Source of the DNA: Acidimicrobiaceae bacterium
GTDB taxonomy: Bacteria; Actinomycetota; Acidimicrobiia; Acidimicrobiales; Ilumatobacteraceae
DNA: 64,000 bases
NCBI GenBank assembly: GCA_016722025.1
Contig: JADKGZ010000009.1
Span: 124,001-188,000 of the forward strand
Direction: 5' to 3'
A program made the translations under genes and the position numbers. Below the pieces are notes generated by a model that was given only the letters and a program-made list of their open reading frames with translations, was not told where the DNA came from and did no database searches. Position 1 is the stretch's first letter; every line of letters starts with the position of its first letter. Shown piece by piece: positions 8,639 through 16,223 of the stretch.

Positions 8639-9031
8639 ATGATCATTCCCGCTTCCCACGTAGATCTTCTCGATTCGAAAGCGCTGGCCAACGTGGCCAC
8701 CATCGGTCCCGACGGTGCACCGCAGAACAACCCGGTGTGGTTCGGCTGGGACGGCACGCATGTGCTGTTCAGCCAGACCACCGGTCGCCAGAAGTACCGC
8801 AACCTGCAGGCCGATCCGCATGTCGCGTTGGCCATCGTGGATGCAGCCAACCCCTACCGTTACCTCGAGATCCGGGGCGTGGTGGCCGAGATCGTCGATG
8901 ACGAGGGCAACGCGTTCATCGACTCGATGGCGCAGAAGTACATCGATCAGCCGCAGTACCCGTGGCATCAGCCCGGCGATCACCGCGTGATCGTGAAGGT
9001 GCTCCCGGGCGCCACCACTCAGATGGGCTGA
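8639..9031 (+). CDS. PPOX-class (probably F420-dependent) flavoprotein oxidoreductase
   Basis: A 130-residue split-barrel protein. The start of the fold (LANVATIGPDGAPQNNPVWF) and the cofactor-binding strand with SQTTGRQKYRNLQADPHVAL match the small F420-binding PPOX proteins of actinobacteria; the Lys/Arg pair near GRQKYRN would contact a flavin or F420 phosphate. I use the ATG at 8639, which has AAGGG about ten bases upstream; an ATG at 8618 is in frame. Likely role: F420H2- or FMN-dependent reduction of a small molecule. Confidence 0.85.
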   Translation: MIIPASHVDLLDSKALANVATIGPDGAPQNNPVWFGWDGTHVLFSQTTGRQKYRNLQADPHVALAIVDAANPYRYLEIRGVVAEIVDDEGNAFIDSMAQKYIDQPQYPWHQPGDHRVIVKVLPGATTQMG

Positions 9032-9115
9032 TCTCACGCTGCTCGCGCGCTGTTCGAGCCGTTGGGCTCTGGTCGTCTGCAACCCGAGCGTTCACCATGG
9101 TGCCGGAGGTTTCTC

Positions 9116-9997
9116 ATGCACCATCAGCCGGTCTTCGGACGTCGTCGTGTGTTGGCCGTCGCCGCCGGGCTGACGGCGCTCGTCGCAGCCGGCGGTGCAA
9201 CAGGTCTCGTCGGTGGCTTCATCGACATAGGTGATCGACTGCAATCGCGCCTGCCGTTCGCCAGCCCGGTGTTCGGCGGCGTCGCACTGGCGCTGATCGT
9301 CGCGCTGCCGTTCGCGATCCTGGCTGGTCGCGCGTGGTCAGGCCGGCCGGGAACCGGCGCGGCCGCTGTGTTCGCCGGCGCACTGCTGGTCGGTTGGATC
9401 GTTGTCGAGGTGGCGTTCCTCCGTGAGCTCAGCTTCCTTCATCCGCTGTGCGTCGTCGTCGGTGGCGCCTTCGTCGTCGTCGGCCTCACCCGCCGCGGTG
9501 CGATCGAGCACCCAGTCGACGCGGATGCGGTCGAGCGGTTCCTGCGCCAGCACCGCATTGCGCTGGTCGGTGCGTCCGCCGACACGCGCAAGTTCGGCAA
9601 CACCGTGTTCCGTGCGCTGCGCGACCACGGCTACGAGGTGGTGCCGATCAACTCGCGATCGGCGGAGATCGAAGGCACCAAGTGCCATGCCCGAGTGGCG
9701 GATGTGGTGGACGAGATCGATGCAGCCATGCTCATGGTCACCGGCGCAGCCGCAGTCGACGCAGTGCGCGAGTGTGCTGCCCGGGGAATCCACCACGTGT
9801 GGTTGTTCCGGGGCGTTGGCAGCCCCGGTGCCGTCTCGACCGCCAGCGTCGCTGCGTGTCGGCAGCACGGGCTCGACGCGGTGGTCGGTGCGTGCCCGCT
9901 GATGTTCCTGCAGCCCGTGGAGTCGGTGCACAGAGTGCACCTCGCCGTGCGCCGGTTCAATCGAGAGTGCGCCCCGGCCGGATCTAGAACGCGGTGA
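9116..9997 (+). CDS. Membrane protein with C-terminal CoA-binding (YccU-like) domain
   Basis: A 293-residue protein in two parts. Residues about 8-135 hold four hydrophobic helices (for example VLAVAAGLTALVAAGG, ALALIVALPFAILAG and ALLVGWIVVEVAFL). Residues about 145-280 are a CoA-binding Rossmann domain (HRIALVGASADTRKFGN; YEVVPINSRSAEIEG), with the later GVGSPGAV and ACPLMFL segments also typical. The start at 9116 has a GGAGG six bases upstream. The CoA-binding domain usually stands alone as a small soluble protein, so the fusion to a membrane module is unusual. The 3' end overlaps the convergent gene by 14 bp. Confidence 0.8.
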   Translation: MHHQPVFGRRRVLAVAAGLTALVAAGGATGLVGGFIDIGDRLQSRLPFASPVFGGVALALIVALPFAILAGRAWSGRPGTGAAAVFAGALLVGWIVVEVAFLRELSFLHPLCVVVGGAFVVVGLTRRGAIEHPVDADAVERFLRQHRIALVGASADTRKFGNTVFRALRDHGYEVVPINSRSAEIEGTKCHARVADVVDEIDAAMLMVTGAAAVDAVRECAARGIHHVWLFRGVGSPGAVSTASVAACRQHGLDAVVGACPLMFLQPVESVHRVHLAVRRFNRECAPAGSRTR

Positions 9998-10262
9998 TGA
10001 GCCGGTAGGCGACGAAGACCACTCCGCTCGCTCCGAGGATGCGTCGCCACGGGTTCACGCCGCGGGCAACCTCGTCGATCGCCCACCAGCCCAGCGCAGC
10101 GCTACCGGCCAGGTTGGCGAGCGTGTCGAGCGAGCTGGAGTCGTCGGCGACGCGTTGGGCGAGCGCTGCCCCCAGGAAGAGCCACAGCGGCAGGTTGGGG
10201 AACTGGGCGATGGTGATCTCACCCGTCTGCCGATTCTTGAACAACCAGTCGAACGCTCTCAC
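9984..10262 (-). CDS. Conserved hypothetical membrane protein (92 aa)
   Basis: A small protein starting MRAFDWLFKNRQTGEITIAQ, then FPNLPLWLFLGAAL and two or three hydrophobic stretches (AGSAALGWWAIDEV; ILGASGVVFVAYRLI). Small actinobacterial membrane proteins with a similar beginning exist, as far as I recall, without assigned function. It converges on and overlaps the end of the CoA-binding gene by 14 bp. The iron-permease-like gene lies just upstream on the same strand. Confidence 0.7.
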   Translation of the reverse strand: MRAFDWLFKNRQTGEITIAQFPNLPLWLFLGAALAQRVADDSSSLDTLANLAGSAALGWWAIDEVARGVNPWRRILGASGVVFVAYRLITAF

Positions 10263-10293
10263 CCGCCGATACTCGCAGAGCAGCGCCGCCGCG

Positions 10294-10734
10294 TCACTTC
10301 CAGTCGCGTTCGGCGAGCGTGAGATCGGTGAGCGCCTGCAGGTGAGCGGCCGGCGCCTCTTCGACGGCGATCAAGCCGTCGTCGGCGCGTGCCGATGCTC
10401 GGATCAATTCATCGAGCTTGAGCTGAGTTGCGGCCGTCTGGCGTGCCTGCGTGTGCTGGATGACGAACACCATCAAGAACGTGACGGAGCCCGCGACGCT
10501 GTAGAGCACGGTCGCCCACCACTCGGGAAAGCGGTAGGTAGCGCCGACGGCGACCCATGCGAGCACGAACGCCGCCGCGGCAACACCCGCCGCAGAGTGC
10601 CCCACCACTTCGCCGAGACGGTGCAGCACGCGGCTGCTCCACTGGCGATCTTTCCAACCAGGCGCGTGGGTCGGCGTGACAGGTGAGTGCACGACCCATC
10701 TGCGGCGCGGCCGATCGGGCGTTGACGGTTGCAC
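10294..10734 (-). CDS. Low-affinity iron permease family protein
   Basis: A 146-residue protein with two membrane helices (AAGVAAAAFVLAWVAVGATY and TVLYSVAGSVTFLMVFVIQH). The hallmark TFLMVFVIQHTQARQ...LKLDELIRA of the low-affinity iron permease (DUF211-like/Fet4-type) family is clear. Prokaryotic members are much shorter than yeast Fet4, and transport activity is unproven for them. It is followed on the same strand, after 31 bp, by the small membrane-protein gene at 9984-10262, so the two may share a transcript. Confidence 0.8.
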   Translation of the reverse strand: MQPSTPDRPRRRWVVHSPVTPTHAPGWKDRQWSSRVLHRLGEVVGHSAAGVAAAAFVLAWVAVGATYRFPEWWATVLYSVAGSVTFLMVFVIQHTQARQTAATQLKLDELIRASARADDGLIAVEEAPAAHLQALTDLTLAERDWK

Positions 10735-10746
10735 GAGTGAGTGATC

Positions 10747-10833
10747 TCAGCGGAGCAGCAGGACCACGACGACGATGATGAGCAGGAGGGTGAGGAAACC
10801 CCCACCGATGTAGATGCCGGAAGCGAGGAGCAT
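10747..10833 (-). CDS. 28-aa hydrophobic peptide with stress-type promoter
   Basis: A tiny ORF reading MLLASGIYIGGGFLTL and continuing as an unbroken run of Leu/Ile/Val to a terminal Arg: a single membrane helix with a positive C-terminus. It would be missed by a length cutoff. AGAGAAG lies just upstream of the ATG. A GTTT-N16-GGGTAC promoter ends nine bases before the ATG, so the transcript would be almost leaderless. Small hydrophobic peptides like this occur in actinobacteria without known function. The promoter match is the main reason I call it a gene. Confidence 0.6.
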   Translation of the reverse strand: MLLASGIYIGGGFLTLLLIIVVVVLLLR

Positions 10834-10842
10834 GACTTCTCT

Positions 10843-10868
10843 GTACCCGGCACGCAGCCGAGTGAAAC
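10843..10868 (-). promoter_or_regulatory. SigF/SigB-type promoter of the hydrophobic peptide
   Basis: On the minus strand: GTTT (10868-10865), a 16-base spacer, then GGGTAC (10848-10843). This matches the general-stress sigma consensus GTTT-N15-17-GGGTA known for SigB of Bacillus and SigF of mycobacteria. The same spacing and hexamer occur before the EncFtn and csbD genes. Confidence 0.65.
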
Positions 10869-10919
10869 GTGCAACTGCGCTGTGCTGCTATGAACGACAC
10901 GAACAAGGGAGTCGCACTG

Positions 10920-11714
10920 ATGAGTCAGCAGGTCGCAGGTCGCATGGCGGGTCGCAGGGTGCTGGTCATCGGCGCCGGGCAGGAGACGTACGGCCTGCCG
11001 CCTGAGGAGGTCACGCTCGGCAATGGCCGCGCTGCGTCGCTGCGCATGGCGACCGAGGGGGCCACCGTTGCGTGCGCCGATCTCCATCTCGATCGAGCGG
11101 AGGACACGGCGTCACAGATCCTCGCCGAAGGTGGAGCGGCATGGGCGTTCACCGTCGATGCCACCGACGAGTCCTCGATGGTCGCACTCTTCGACGCGGC
11201 TGTCGCGGTGCTCGGTGGTCTCGACGGCGTGCTGGTGAACGTCGGCATGGGAGGGCCGGCGTGGCTGTCCGGCACCACCGCCGCGGCATGGGATCGTACG
11301 TTCGCGCTCAACGCTCGTGCCCACTTCCTGGGCTGCAAACTGGCCTTGCAGCACCTCGACGATGACGGTGCGGTTGTGCTCGTGTCGTCGGTCGCATCGC
11401 TACAGCCCGGCAGCCGGATGCCCGCGTACGACTCGTCGAAGGCCGCGCTCGCCGGCTTGTGCCGGCATGCCGCGTTCGAAGGGCGCCGCCGCCGCGTGCG
11501 GGTGAACGTGGTGGTACCAGGCCTGATCGACACGCCGATGGGTCGCATCGCAACTCGCGATCGGCCCGGCCGCACCGCCGGCCGGCTACCGCTCGGTCGC
11601 CAAGGCAGCGCATGGGACATCGCCAACGGCGTGCTGTACCTGATGAGCAACGAGGCGGGCTACGTGAACGGGCAACTGCTGGTCATCGACGGCGGGCTGA
11701 CGACGATCCACTGA
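10920..11714 (+). CDS. SDR-family oxidoreductase with extended glycine-rich loop
   Basis: A 264-residue short-chain dehydrogenase. Catalytic residues are present: Ser in LVSSVASL and the Tyr-x-x-x-Lys in AYDSSKAAL. The NAD(P) loop is unusual: instead of a compact TGxxxGIG it reads VIGAGQETYGLPPEEVTLG followed by NGRAASLRMA, a longer variant seen in a subset of SDRs. The C-terminus VNGQLLVIDGG is standard. I use the ATG at 10920 with AAGGGAG eight bases upstream, in preference to two earlier in-frame ATGs. The substrate is unknown. It stands between stress-type genes, but its own promoter is not of that type. Confidence 0.85.
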   Translation: MSQQVAGRMAGRRVLVIGAGQETYGLPPEEVTLGNGRAASLRMATEGATVACADLHLDRAEDTASQILAEGGAAWAFTVDATDESSMVALFDAAVAVLGGLDGVLVNVGMGGPAWLSGTTAAAWDRTFALNARAHFLGCKLALQHLDDDGAVVLVSSVASLQPGSRMPAYDSSKAALAGLCRHAAFEGRRRRVRVNVVVPGLIDTPMGRIATRDRPGRTAGRLPLGRQGSAWDIANGVLYLMSNEAGYVNGQLLVIDGGLTTIH

Positions 11715-11717
11715 GGA

Positions 11718-12173
11718 TCAGCGGCCGCCTCGAAACAGCGCGCTGAGATCCAGTGACGGCACGTGCTGGCGCGTGGCCAACGACACGTACGTGCAGGCGA
11801 GCGTGTCGCGGCCGGTTCCCAACACCGTGCCGACGAGGCCGAGTGACTCGGCGAGCTCGGCGGGCGGCGTGGCGGCGACGACGCGAACCCAGATCGCCTC
11901 TTCCAGCACGTTGAACGCGCTCTGCACCTCGTGGATGTCGAAGCCGGCATCGAACCGTTCATGAGCGATGTGCGTGGCGTGCTCGATCATCGGCACCAGG
12001 TCGCGGGTGTCCACGCTCTGCAGCACGAGTGCCAGCAACCGCGCCAGCCGCTCGCGGGCTGCCGTCGGCCCGGCCTGCGCGTAGTGGGGAAGGTTCGATC
12101 GCTCGAGCGCGATGGCGGCGGCGTCGAGGATGTTCTCGCGCTCGTTGGTGAGCACTTCGGTCACGGTGGCCAC
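11718..12173 (-). CDS. RsbR N-terminal-like (RsbRD-type) stress regulator
   Basis: About 151 residues, all helical, resembling the RsbRD/histidine-kinase N-terminal domain (LARLLALVLQSVDTRDL; DIHEVQSAFNVLEEAIW; TGRDTLACTYVSLATR). Such domains sense signals in stressosome-type regulators; here no STAS or kinase domain follows. The GTG at 12173 has AAAGGAG six bases upstream and is preferred over an ATG at 12245 that would overlap the ferritin gene. It sits 58 bp downstream of the EncFtn-like gene on the same strand and is probably in its operon, under the stress promoter at 12540-12565. The exact function is inferred. Confidence 0.65.
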   Translation of the reverse strand: MATVTEVLTNERENILDAAAIALERSNLPHYAQAGPTAARERLARLLALVLQSVDTRDLVPMIEHATHIAHERFDAGFDIHEVQSAFNVLEEAIWVRVVAATPPAELAESLGLVGTVLGTGRDTLACTYVSLATRQHVPSLDLSALFRGGR

Positions 12174-12231
12174 GGATGTCTCCTTTGCTGAGGGTGTTGC
12201 GTCATCAACCGGGTCGCTGCCGGTGGCCGGC

Positions 12232-12513
12232 TTACGCGATCGCACCGGGCTTGCCGAGGAAGCGGTCCAGTTCGTGATCGAACTGGTCGATGTTGCGCCG
12301 CAGCCACTCGATGAGCATCGCAGCGTGCTCCATCTCGTCGTTCATGTTGTGCAGCAGCACCGCCTTCAGCTCCGCGACATCGCAATCGTCGGCGCGCTGG
12401 CGATACCAGTCCATCGCCTCCAGTTCCTCCATCAACGAGACGATTGCCTGATGCGAGGCGACGGTCGTTGCCGACAACCGTTCGCGTGGTGCGTGGAGCT
12501 CTTCGCTGGACAT
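12232..12513 (-). CDS. Encapsulated-ferritin-like (EncFtn) protein
   Basis: A 93-residue two-helix ferritin-like protein. The key blocks SLMEELEAMDWYRQR and NDEMEHAAMLIEWLRR match encapsulated ferritins; Glu30/Glu32, Glu60 and His63 occupy the ferroxidase positions. Such proteins form decamers that oxidise iron, normally inside an encapsulin shell. Here no encapsulin gene is adjacent, and the C-terminus (ELDRFLGKPGAIA) shows no obvious cargo-loading peptide of the SLGIGSL type. AGGAGG precedes the ATG by five bases, and a SigF/SigB-type promoter lies 26 bp upstream. Likely role: iron handling under stress. Confidence 0.85.
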   Translation of the reverse strand: MSSEELHAPRERLSATTVASHQAIVSLMEELEAMDWYRQRADDCDVAELKAVLLHNMNDEMEHAAMLIEWLRRNIDQFDHELDRFLGKPGAIA

Positions 12514-12539
12514 GGTGCCTCCTGGGGTCTACCCGCGGT

Positions 12540-12565
12540 GTACCCAGCCGGCGACTTCCCCAAAC
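12540..12565 (-). promoter_or_regulatory. SigF/SigB-type promoter of the EncFtn operon
   Basis: Minus strand: GTTT (12565-12562), 16-base spacer, GGGTAC (12545-12540), ending 26 bases before the EncFtn start. It is divergent from the matching csbD promoter, whose -35 begins 22 bp away. Confidence 0.7.
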
Positions 12566-12587
12566 TGGGAACGGCGTTGAGATCCAC

Positions 12588-12613
12588 GTTTGCTCGCCAA
12601 CGTGAGTGGGTAC
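12588..12613 (+). promoter_or_regulatory. SigF/SigB-type promoter of csbD
   Basis: Plus strand: GTTT (12588-12591), 16-base spacer, GGGTAC (12608-12613), 27 bases before the csbD ATG. The csbD gene of Bacillus is a known SigB-dependent gene, which supports the assignment. Confidence 0.72.
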
Positions 12614-12640
12614 TGCGAGGGAGTTGAGAAAGGACTCACC

Positions 12641-12829
12641 ATGGACAACGCAGATCAGACCAAAGGCAAGTTGAAGCAGGCGCTGGGCGACCTCACCGAC
12701 GACAAGTCGTTGCAGCATGAAGGCAAGGCCGACGAGGCCGCCGGCAAGCTGAAGGAGATCGTGAAGGACGCCGAGCACAAGGTGGAAGAGCTCGTCGACG
12801 CCGCCAAGGAGAAGTTCGTCAAGCACTGA
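12641..12829 (+). CDS. csbD: CsbD-family stress-response protein
   Basis: A 62-residue charged helical protein, MDNADQTKGKLKQALGDLTD, then HEGKADEAAGKLKE, the classic CsbD repeat pattern. CsbD proteins are abundant, stress-induced and of unknown mechanism. AAAGGA lies eight bases before the ATG. A SigF/SigB-type promoter is upstream and a strong hairpin terminator follows. The gene is divergent from the EncFtn-RsbR-like operon. Confidence 0.92.
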   Translation: MDNADQTKGKLKQALGDLTDDKSLQHEGKADEAAGKLKEIVKDAEHKVEELVDAAKEKFVKH

Positions 12830-12841
12830 GCTCCGTCATCG

Positions 12842-12875
12842 CGGGCTGCCGGCGTTGGACCGCGTCGGCAGCCCG
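12842..12875. terminator. Hairpin terminator between csbD and the ParB-like gene
   Basis: A perfect 10-bp inverted repeat, CGGGCTGCCG and CGGCAGCCCG, with a 14-base loop, lies between the convergent csbD and ParB-like genes. There is no long T tract, as is usual in high-GC actinobacteria. It could stop transcription from both sides. Confidence 0.65.
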
Positions 12876-12894
12876 TGTCAGTGCTCGTGAGCCG

Positions 12895-13953
12895 TCAGGA
12901 ACGAGGCCCGAAGCGTCGACGGTCCCAGATCATGGTCTCGTAGGCTTCACCCACCTGGGCCGACCACTGCTGGAAGGCTCCTGCGTCGATCACCTGCACC
13001 GCCTGCTCGAGAGTGGCGCCGTCCTGCATCAGCACCTCGTGTGCGGCGGGTTCGGCGAGCACATCGCACAGGTGCACCACATCGTCCACGGTGCGCACGC
13101 ATGCTCGGCGGGTGGTGCCGTTGCTTCTCACGGTGGGCTTGAGCAGGCGGTAGAAGCGGTCGAGCTCGGCGTCGCTCATGAAGCAGCAGAGCGTGTCGTC
13201 CCAGTCGAGCCACTCGCGGATCACCGGCCTGCCGACCGCCGCGTGGAAGAGGGGGTAGAGCCCGGCCGTCAGGTGCGGAGGCACCGCCTCCTGCAGCATC
13301 AGCTGCTGCAGCGCCCGGTAAGCGTGATAGCGGCGAAGCGTCTGCGTGTTGCCGGCCGTTGCCTCGGTCACCGTCGGGCGGCTGTGGTGCACACCGTGGT
13401 GGGCGAGCAGCCGCAAGAGATGGTCGCGTTGACCGTGCAGCCATGGGTCGGAGGCTGCATCGGTGGCATCGGCCAGCAGCGCGAGCACGAAGGCGGGGTC
13501 GGTCTCGGGGCGCACGATCGTCACCGGGCAGGCATCGAACAGTGCGGTCACGTCGCCGGAGAGACCCACGCCGTTGGCCGAGCCGATCTCGGCCAGCTGA
13601 CGCAACGCGGCGACGTGGCGTGATCCGTCGATCACGACGAACTGCCCTGCGTGGTCGGCTGCTTCCCTCACGATGATGCGACCCGTCAGCGACGAGGGTG
13701 TGCGCGCGATGGCGCTGATCAGCCCTTCCAGGCCGACGCCGCACAGACGCTGGTAGGAGCGCATCGGCACGAACGCGCGCATGAACGAGGCGTCGGCGGC
13801 GACCGAGGGGTCGTCGGCGAGCGACAGCTCGTCGCCGGGGTCGAGCAGCAGATGGTGCAATGGCACCGTTGCCAGGGTCAGCAGCGGGCGGGCGCCGACG
13901 CTCAGGTGGAGGTCGGCTTCGCCGGGAACGTGCTGTGCTGGAGACTGATCCAC
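12895..13953 (-). CDS. ParB-like nuclease-domain hypothetical protein
   Basis: A 352-residue protein. The segment QFVVIDGSRHVAALRQLAEI near residues 105-125 resembles the ParB/sulfiredoxin box (DGxHRxxAxxxL), with Ser-Arg-His in place of the usual motif. Around TVTEATAGNTQTLRRYHAY a helical DNA-binding region could follow. The C-terminal half is helical and unrecognised. There is no ParA neighbour, so a chromosome-partition role is unlikely; free-standing ParB-like proteins can be nucleases, NTPases or regulators. It converges on csbD across a terminator. Confidence 0.6.
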   Translation of the reverse strand: MDQSPAQHVPGEADLHLSVGARPLLTLATVPLHHLLLDPGDELSLADDPSVAADASFMRAFVPMRSYQRLCGVGLEGLISAIARTPSSLTGRIIVREAADHAGQFVVIDGSRHVAALRQLAEIGSANGVGLSGDVTALFDACPVTIVRPETDPAFVLALLADATDAASDPWLHGQRDHLLRLLAHHGVHHSRPTVTEATAGNTQTLRRYHAYRALQQLMLQEAVPPHLTAGLYPLFHAAVGRPVIREWLDWDDTLCCFMSDAELDRFYRLLKPTVRSNGTTRRACVRTVDDVVHLCDVLAEPAAHEVLMQDGATLEQAVQVIDAGAFQQWSAQVGEAYETMIWDRRRFGPRS

Positions 13954-14001
13954 CGTGAGGCCCTATCGGCCCGTCGGGCTGCGGCCTTGAGCCCGGTGTC
14001 G

Positions 14002-14559
14002 TCAGGTGGCGCCTCTGGGGGCTCGTTGCGCCGGCGACTTCTTGGCTCGTGCCCGCGGCTTCTTGCGTGCGGCGAGGTAACCGTCGTTGAACGCCTCCTC
14101 GGCCTGCAGCGTGCGTTGCACGTCGCCAGCCACGGACGACGCGAGCTTGCCGCCGAGCAACGGCAGCGAGCACTTCACCTCGCCGTTGATCTCCACGATC
14201 GTGGTGCCGCCGGGGCCGGGCGCCATTCGCAGCGTGCCGCCAGCGCTCACCGGCACCCCCTTGGCCACCACCTCCCACGTGCCGGTGCGCACGTTGGTGG
14301 CATCCGGTGCGCACCAGTGGTCGCGCTGCTCCACCGTGTTCATCGGCGCGAGCAGGCGCTTGGCGAAGCCGGGCACTTCCATGGGCACGCTGCGCTGCGA
14401 ACGCAGCGACACCTCACCGAGATGATCGGTGTGCTCGAGCATCCGCAGGTCGCGGTGCCCCAGCGCCGTGTACTTCTCGGTCAGCACCGCCGGCGTGGTC
14501 ATCATTGCGAACACCACGTCGGGTGTCGCGGCGTAGCGGTGAGTGGAGCCGACCTTCAT
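14002..14559 (-). CDS. DUF2505 family protein
   Basis: A 185-residue SRPBCC-like (START-fold) protein beginning MKVGSTHRYAATPDVVFAMM, with the DUF2505 pattern of strands through TGTWEVVAKGVPVSAGGTLR and TIVEINGEVKCSLPLLGGK. The tail is Lys/Arg-rich (ARKKPRARAKK). DUF2505 is largely restricted to actinobacteria and is presumed to bind a hydrophobic ligand; no activity is known. It lies between the ParB-like gene and a tiny lysine-rich gene on the same strand. Confidence 0.85.
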   Translation of the reverse strand: MKVGSTHRYAATPDVVFAMMTTPAVLTEKYTALGHRDLRMLEHTDHLGEVSLRSQRSVPMEVPGFAKRLLAPMNTVEQRDHWCAPDATNVRTGTWEVVAKGVPVSAGGTLRMAPGPGGTTIVEINGEVKCSLPLLGGKLASSVAGDVQRTLQAEEAFNDGYLAARKKPRARAKKSPAQRAPRGAT

Positions 14560-14624
14560 GAGCCCATCGTTGGCTGCACCGGCGGCCGGTGGCAGGGCCC
14601 AAGGTCATCCGTGCACGGCAGCGC

Positions 14625-14732
14625 TCAGCCGTTCTTGCGGTCTTCCTTCTTGGCCTTCTTCACGTCGCGCTTCTCCTTCAGCGACTTTCCGGCCTTCTTG
14701 GCAGCGGGCTTCTGAGGTGACTTCGCGGGCAT
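14625..14732 (-). CDS. Small lysine-rich basic protein (35 aa)
   Basis: A 35-residue protein reading MPAKSPQKPAAKKAGKSLKE and ending KKAKKEDRKNG: strongly basic and likely nucleic-acid-associated. An excellent Shine-Dalgarno sequence (AAGGGAGG) stands four bases before the ATG. It starts 15 bp after the stop of the wax-ester synthase gene on the same strand, suggesting one transcript. Short lysine-rich proteins of this kind are found in actinobacteria, as far as I recall, without known function. Confidence 0.6.
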   Translation of the reverse strand: MPAKSPQKPAAKKAGKSLKEKRDVKKAKKEDRKNG

Positions 14733-14747
14733 GTGCCCTCCCTTGGG

Positions 14748-16146
14748 TTAGTGCACCTTACGCCGAGCACGGCGCAACAGCTCTTGCATTCCGGTCTCGA
14801 TGCCGTCGGCGAGCACAGCCACATCGGGCACCGCGTCCCAGTCGCCGGTGACCCCGAACGAGATCTTCCCGTTGTAGGACAAGATGGCGACGCCGGTTCG
14901 TACGCCTTGCGACAGTGGCACGAACGGGAGGTACTCCAGCATCTCGCGGCCGCAGCGCGTAGAGCGGCACCTGCGGGCCGGGAACGTTGGTGGTCACGGT
15001 GTTGACGCTGCGTTGCGGCATGCGGCGCATCACGATGGCGGCGGTGCGGACACCCATCGAGAGCAGCGCCGGCGGCGCGAACCCTGCCATGTTGACCAGC
15101 ATGCTGCCGGCCACGGCCTGGTGCGACTCCTTCAAGGTGGCCATCTGTGAGCGGATCGCGTGCAACCGCTCGATCGGGTCGGAGATGCCGACCGGGAGCT
15201 CGGCGATCATCGCCGACACCTGGTTGTTGGCGGTGCGATCGCCGGCGGCGCGCACCGAGACGGGCACGAGCGTGCGCACGACGGCGTTGTCGATCTCGTC
15301 GCCTCGGCTGAGCAGCAGCTCGCGGAAGCCCTTGGTGATTGCCGCCAGCACCACGTCGTTGACGGTGCCGCCCAGCGCCGTTCGGATGGTCTTCACGTCG
15401 GCCAACGTGGTGCGCGCCCATGTCCATCGACGGTGGGGGCCGATCGTGCCCTCGATCGACAGCGGAGTGTTCGGGCGCAGGTGCTCGCCGAGCGCCTTCG
15501 CGCCCTGCACCACGTCGCTCAGGTTGGCCACCATCTTGCGCGGGCCGCGGAGCGACGCACGAGCCCAACGGGCGATCTCGTTGGGGCTGACGAGCGTCTC
15601 GCCGATGGCGTCGCGCACCAACTCGGCGTCGGACGGCTCGGCGGCCGGGTGCCAGTCGTCGGGTTCGGTGGGCGACCCCTGCGGTGATGCGTCGAGCACC
15701 AGCGCCATCAGGTCGGTGCCGGAGATGCCGTCGACCATGCAGTGGTGCACCTTGGAGATGAGGGCCCAGGAGCCGTCGGCAAGGCCCTCCACCATCCACA
15801 CCTCCCACAACGGGCGGTTGCGATCCAGTTGTTGCGACATCAGGCGACCCATCAGGTTGCGCAGGTCCTGGTCGTCACCGGGCGGGGGAAGGGCGGTGTG
15901 TCGAATGTGGAAGTCGATGCGGAAGTGCGGATCGTCGACCCACACCGGCCGGCCGATGCCGCCGGGCACGAAGCGCACCTTCTGCCGGTAGCGCGGCACC
16001 AGCGGGAGGTGCCCGCGGAACAGATCGACGAGCGCCTCGTAGGTCGGAGCAGGGCCTTCGAAGCGCGCGCACGACGCGATGTGCATGTGGTTGACGCCGT
16101 CCTCGATGTGCAGGAACGTCGCGTCGAGAGGGCTCATCCGGTCCAT
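14748..16146 (-). CDS. Wax ester synthase/diacylglycerol acyltransferase (frameshifted near 14,950)
   Basis: About 465 residues when read through one shift. The WS/DGAT catalytic motif HHCMVDG is at residues 134-140, the second conserved block NDVVLAAITKGFR is present, and the C-terminal block SYNGKISFGVTGDWD lies after the shift. It transfers fatty acyl groups from acyl-CoA to diacylglycerol or alcohols, making storage triacylglycerol or wax esters. Around 14,945-14,955 the frame must change by one base for YAL to continue as GREMLEYLP; without it the protein ends in arginine-rich shadow. A base error is more likely than a true mutation. GGAGG precedes the ATG at 16146. Confidence 0.85.
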
Positions 16147-16223
16147 CACGCCTCCAATGGTCGGCGTGCATCGTCGCGCCGATCGGCTCCCCGCAGGAGG
16201 GGCCAAGGTCACCCGTGGCCGGT

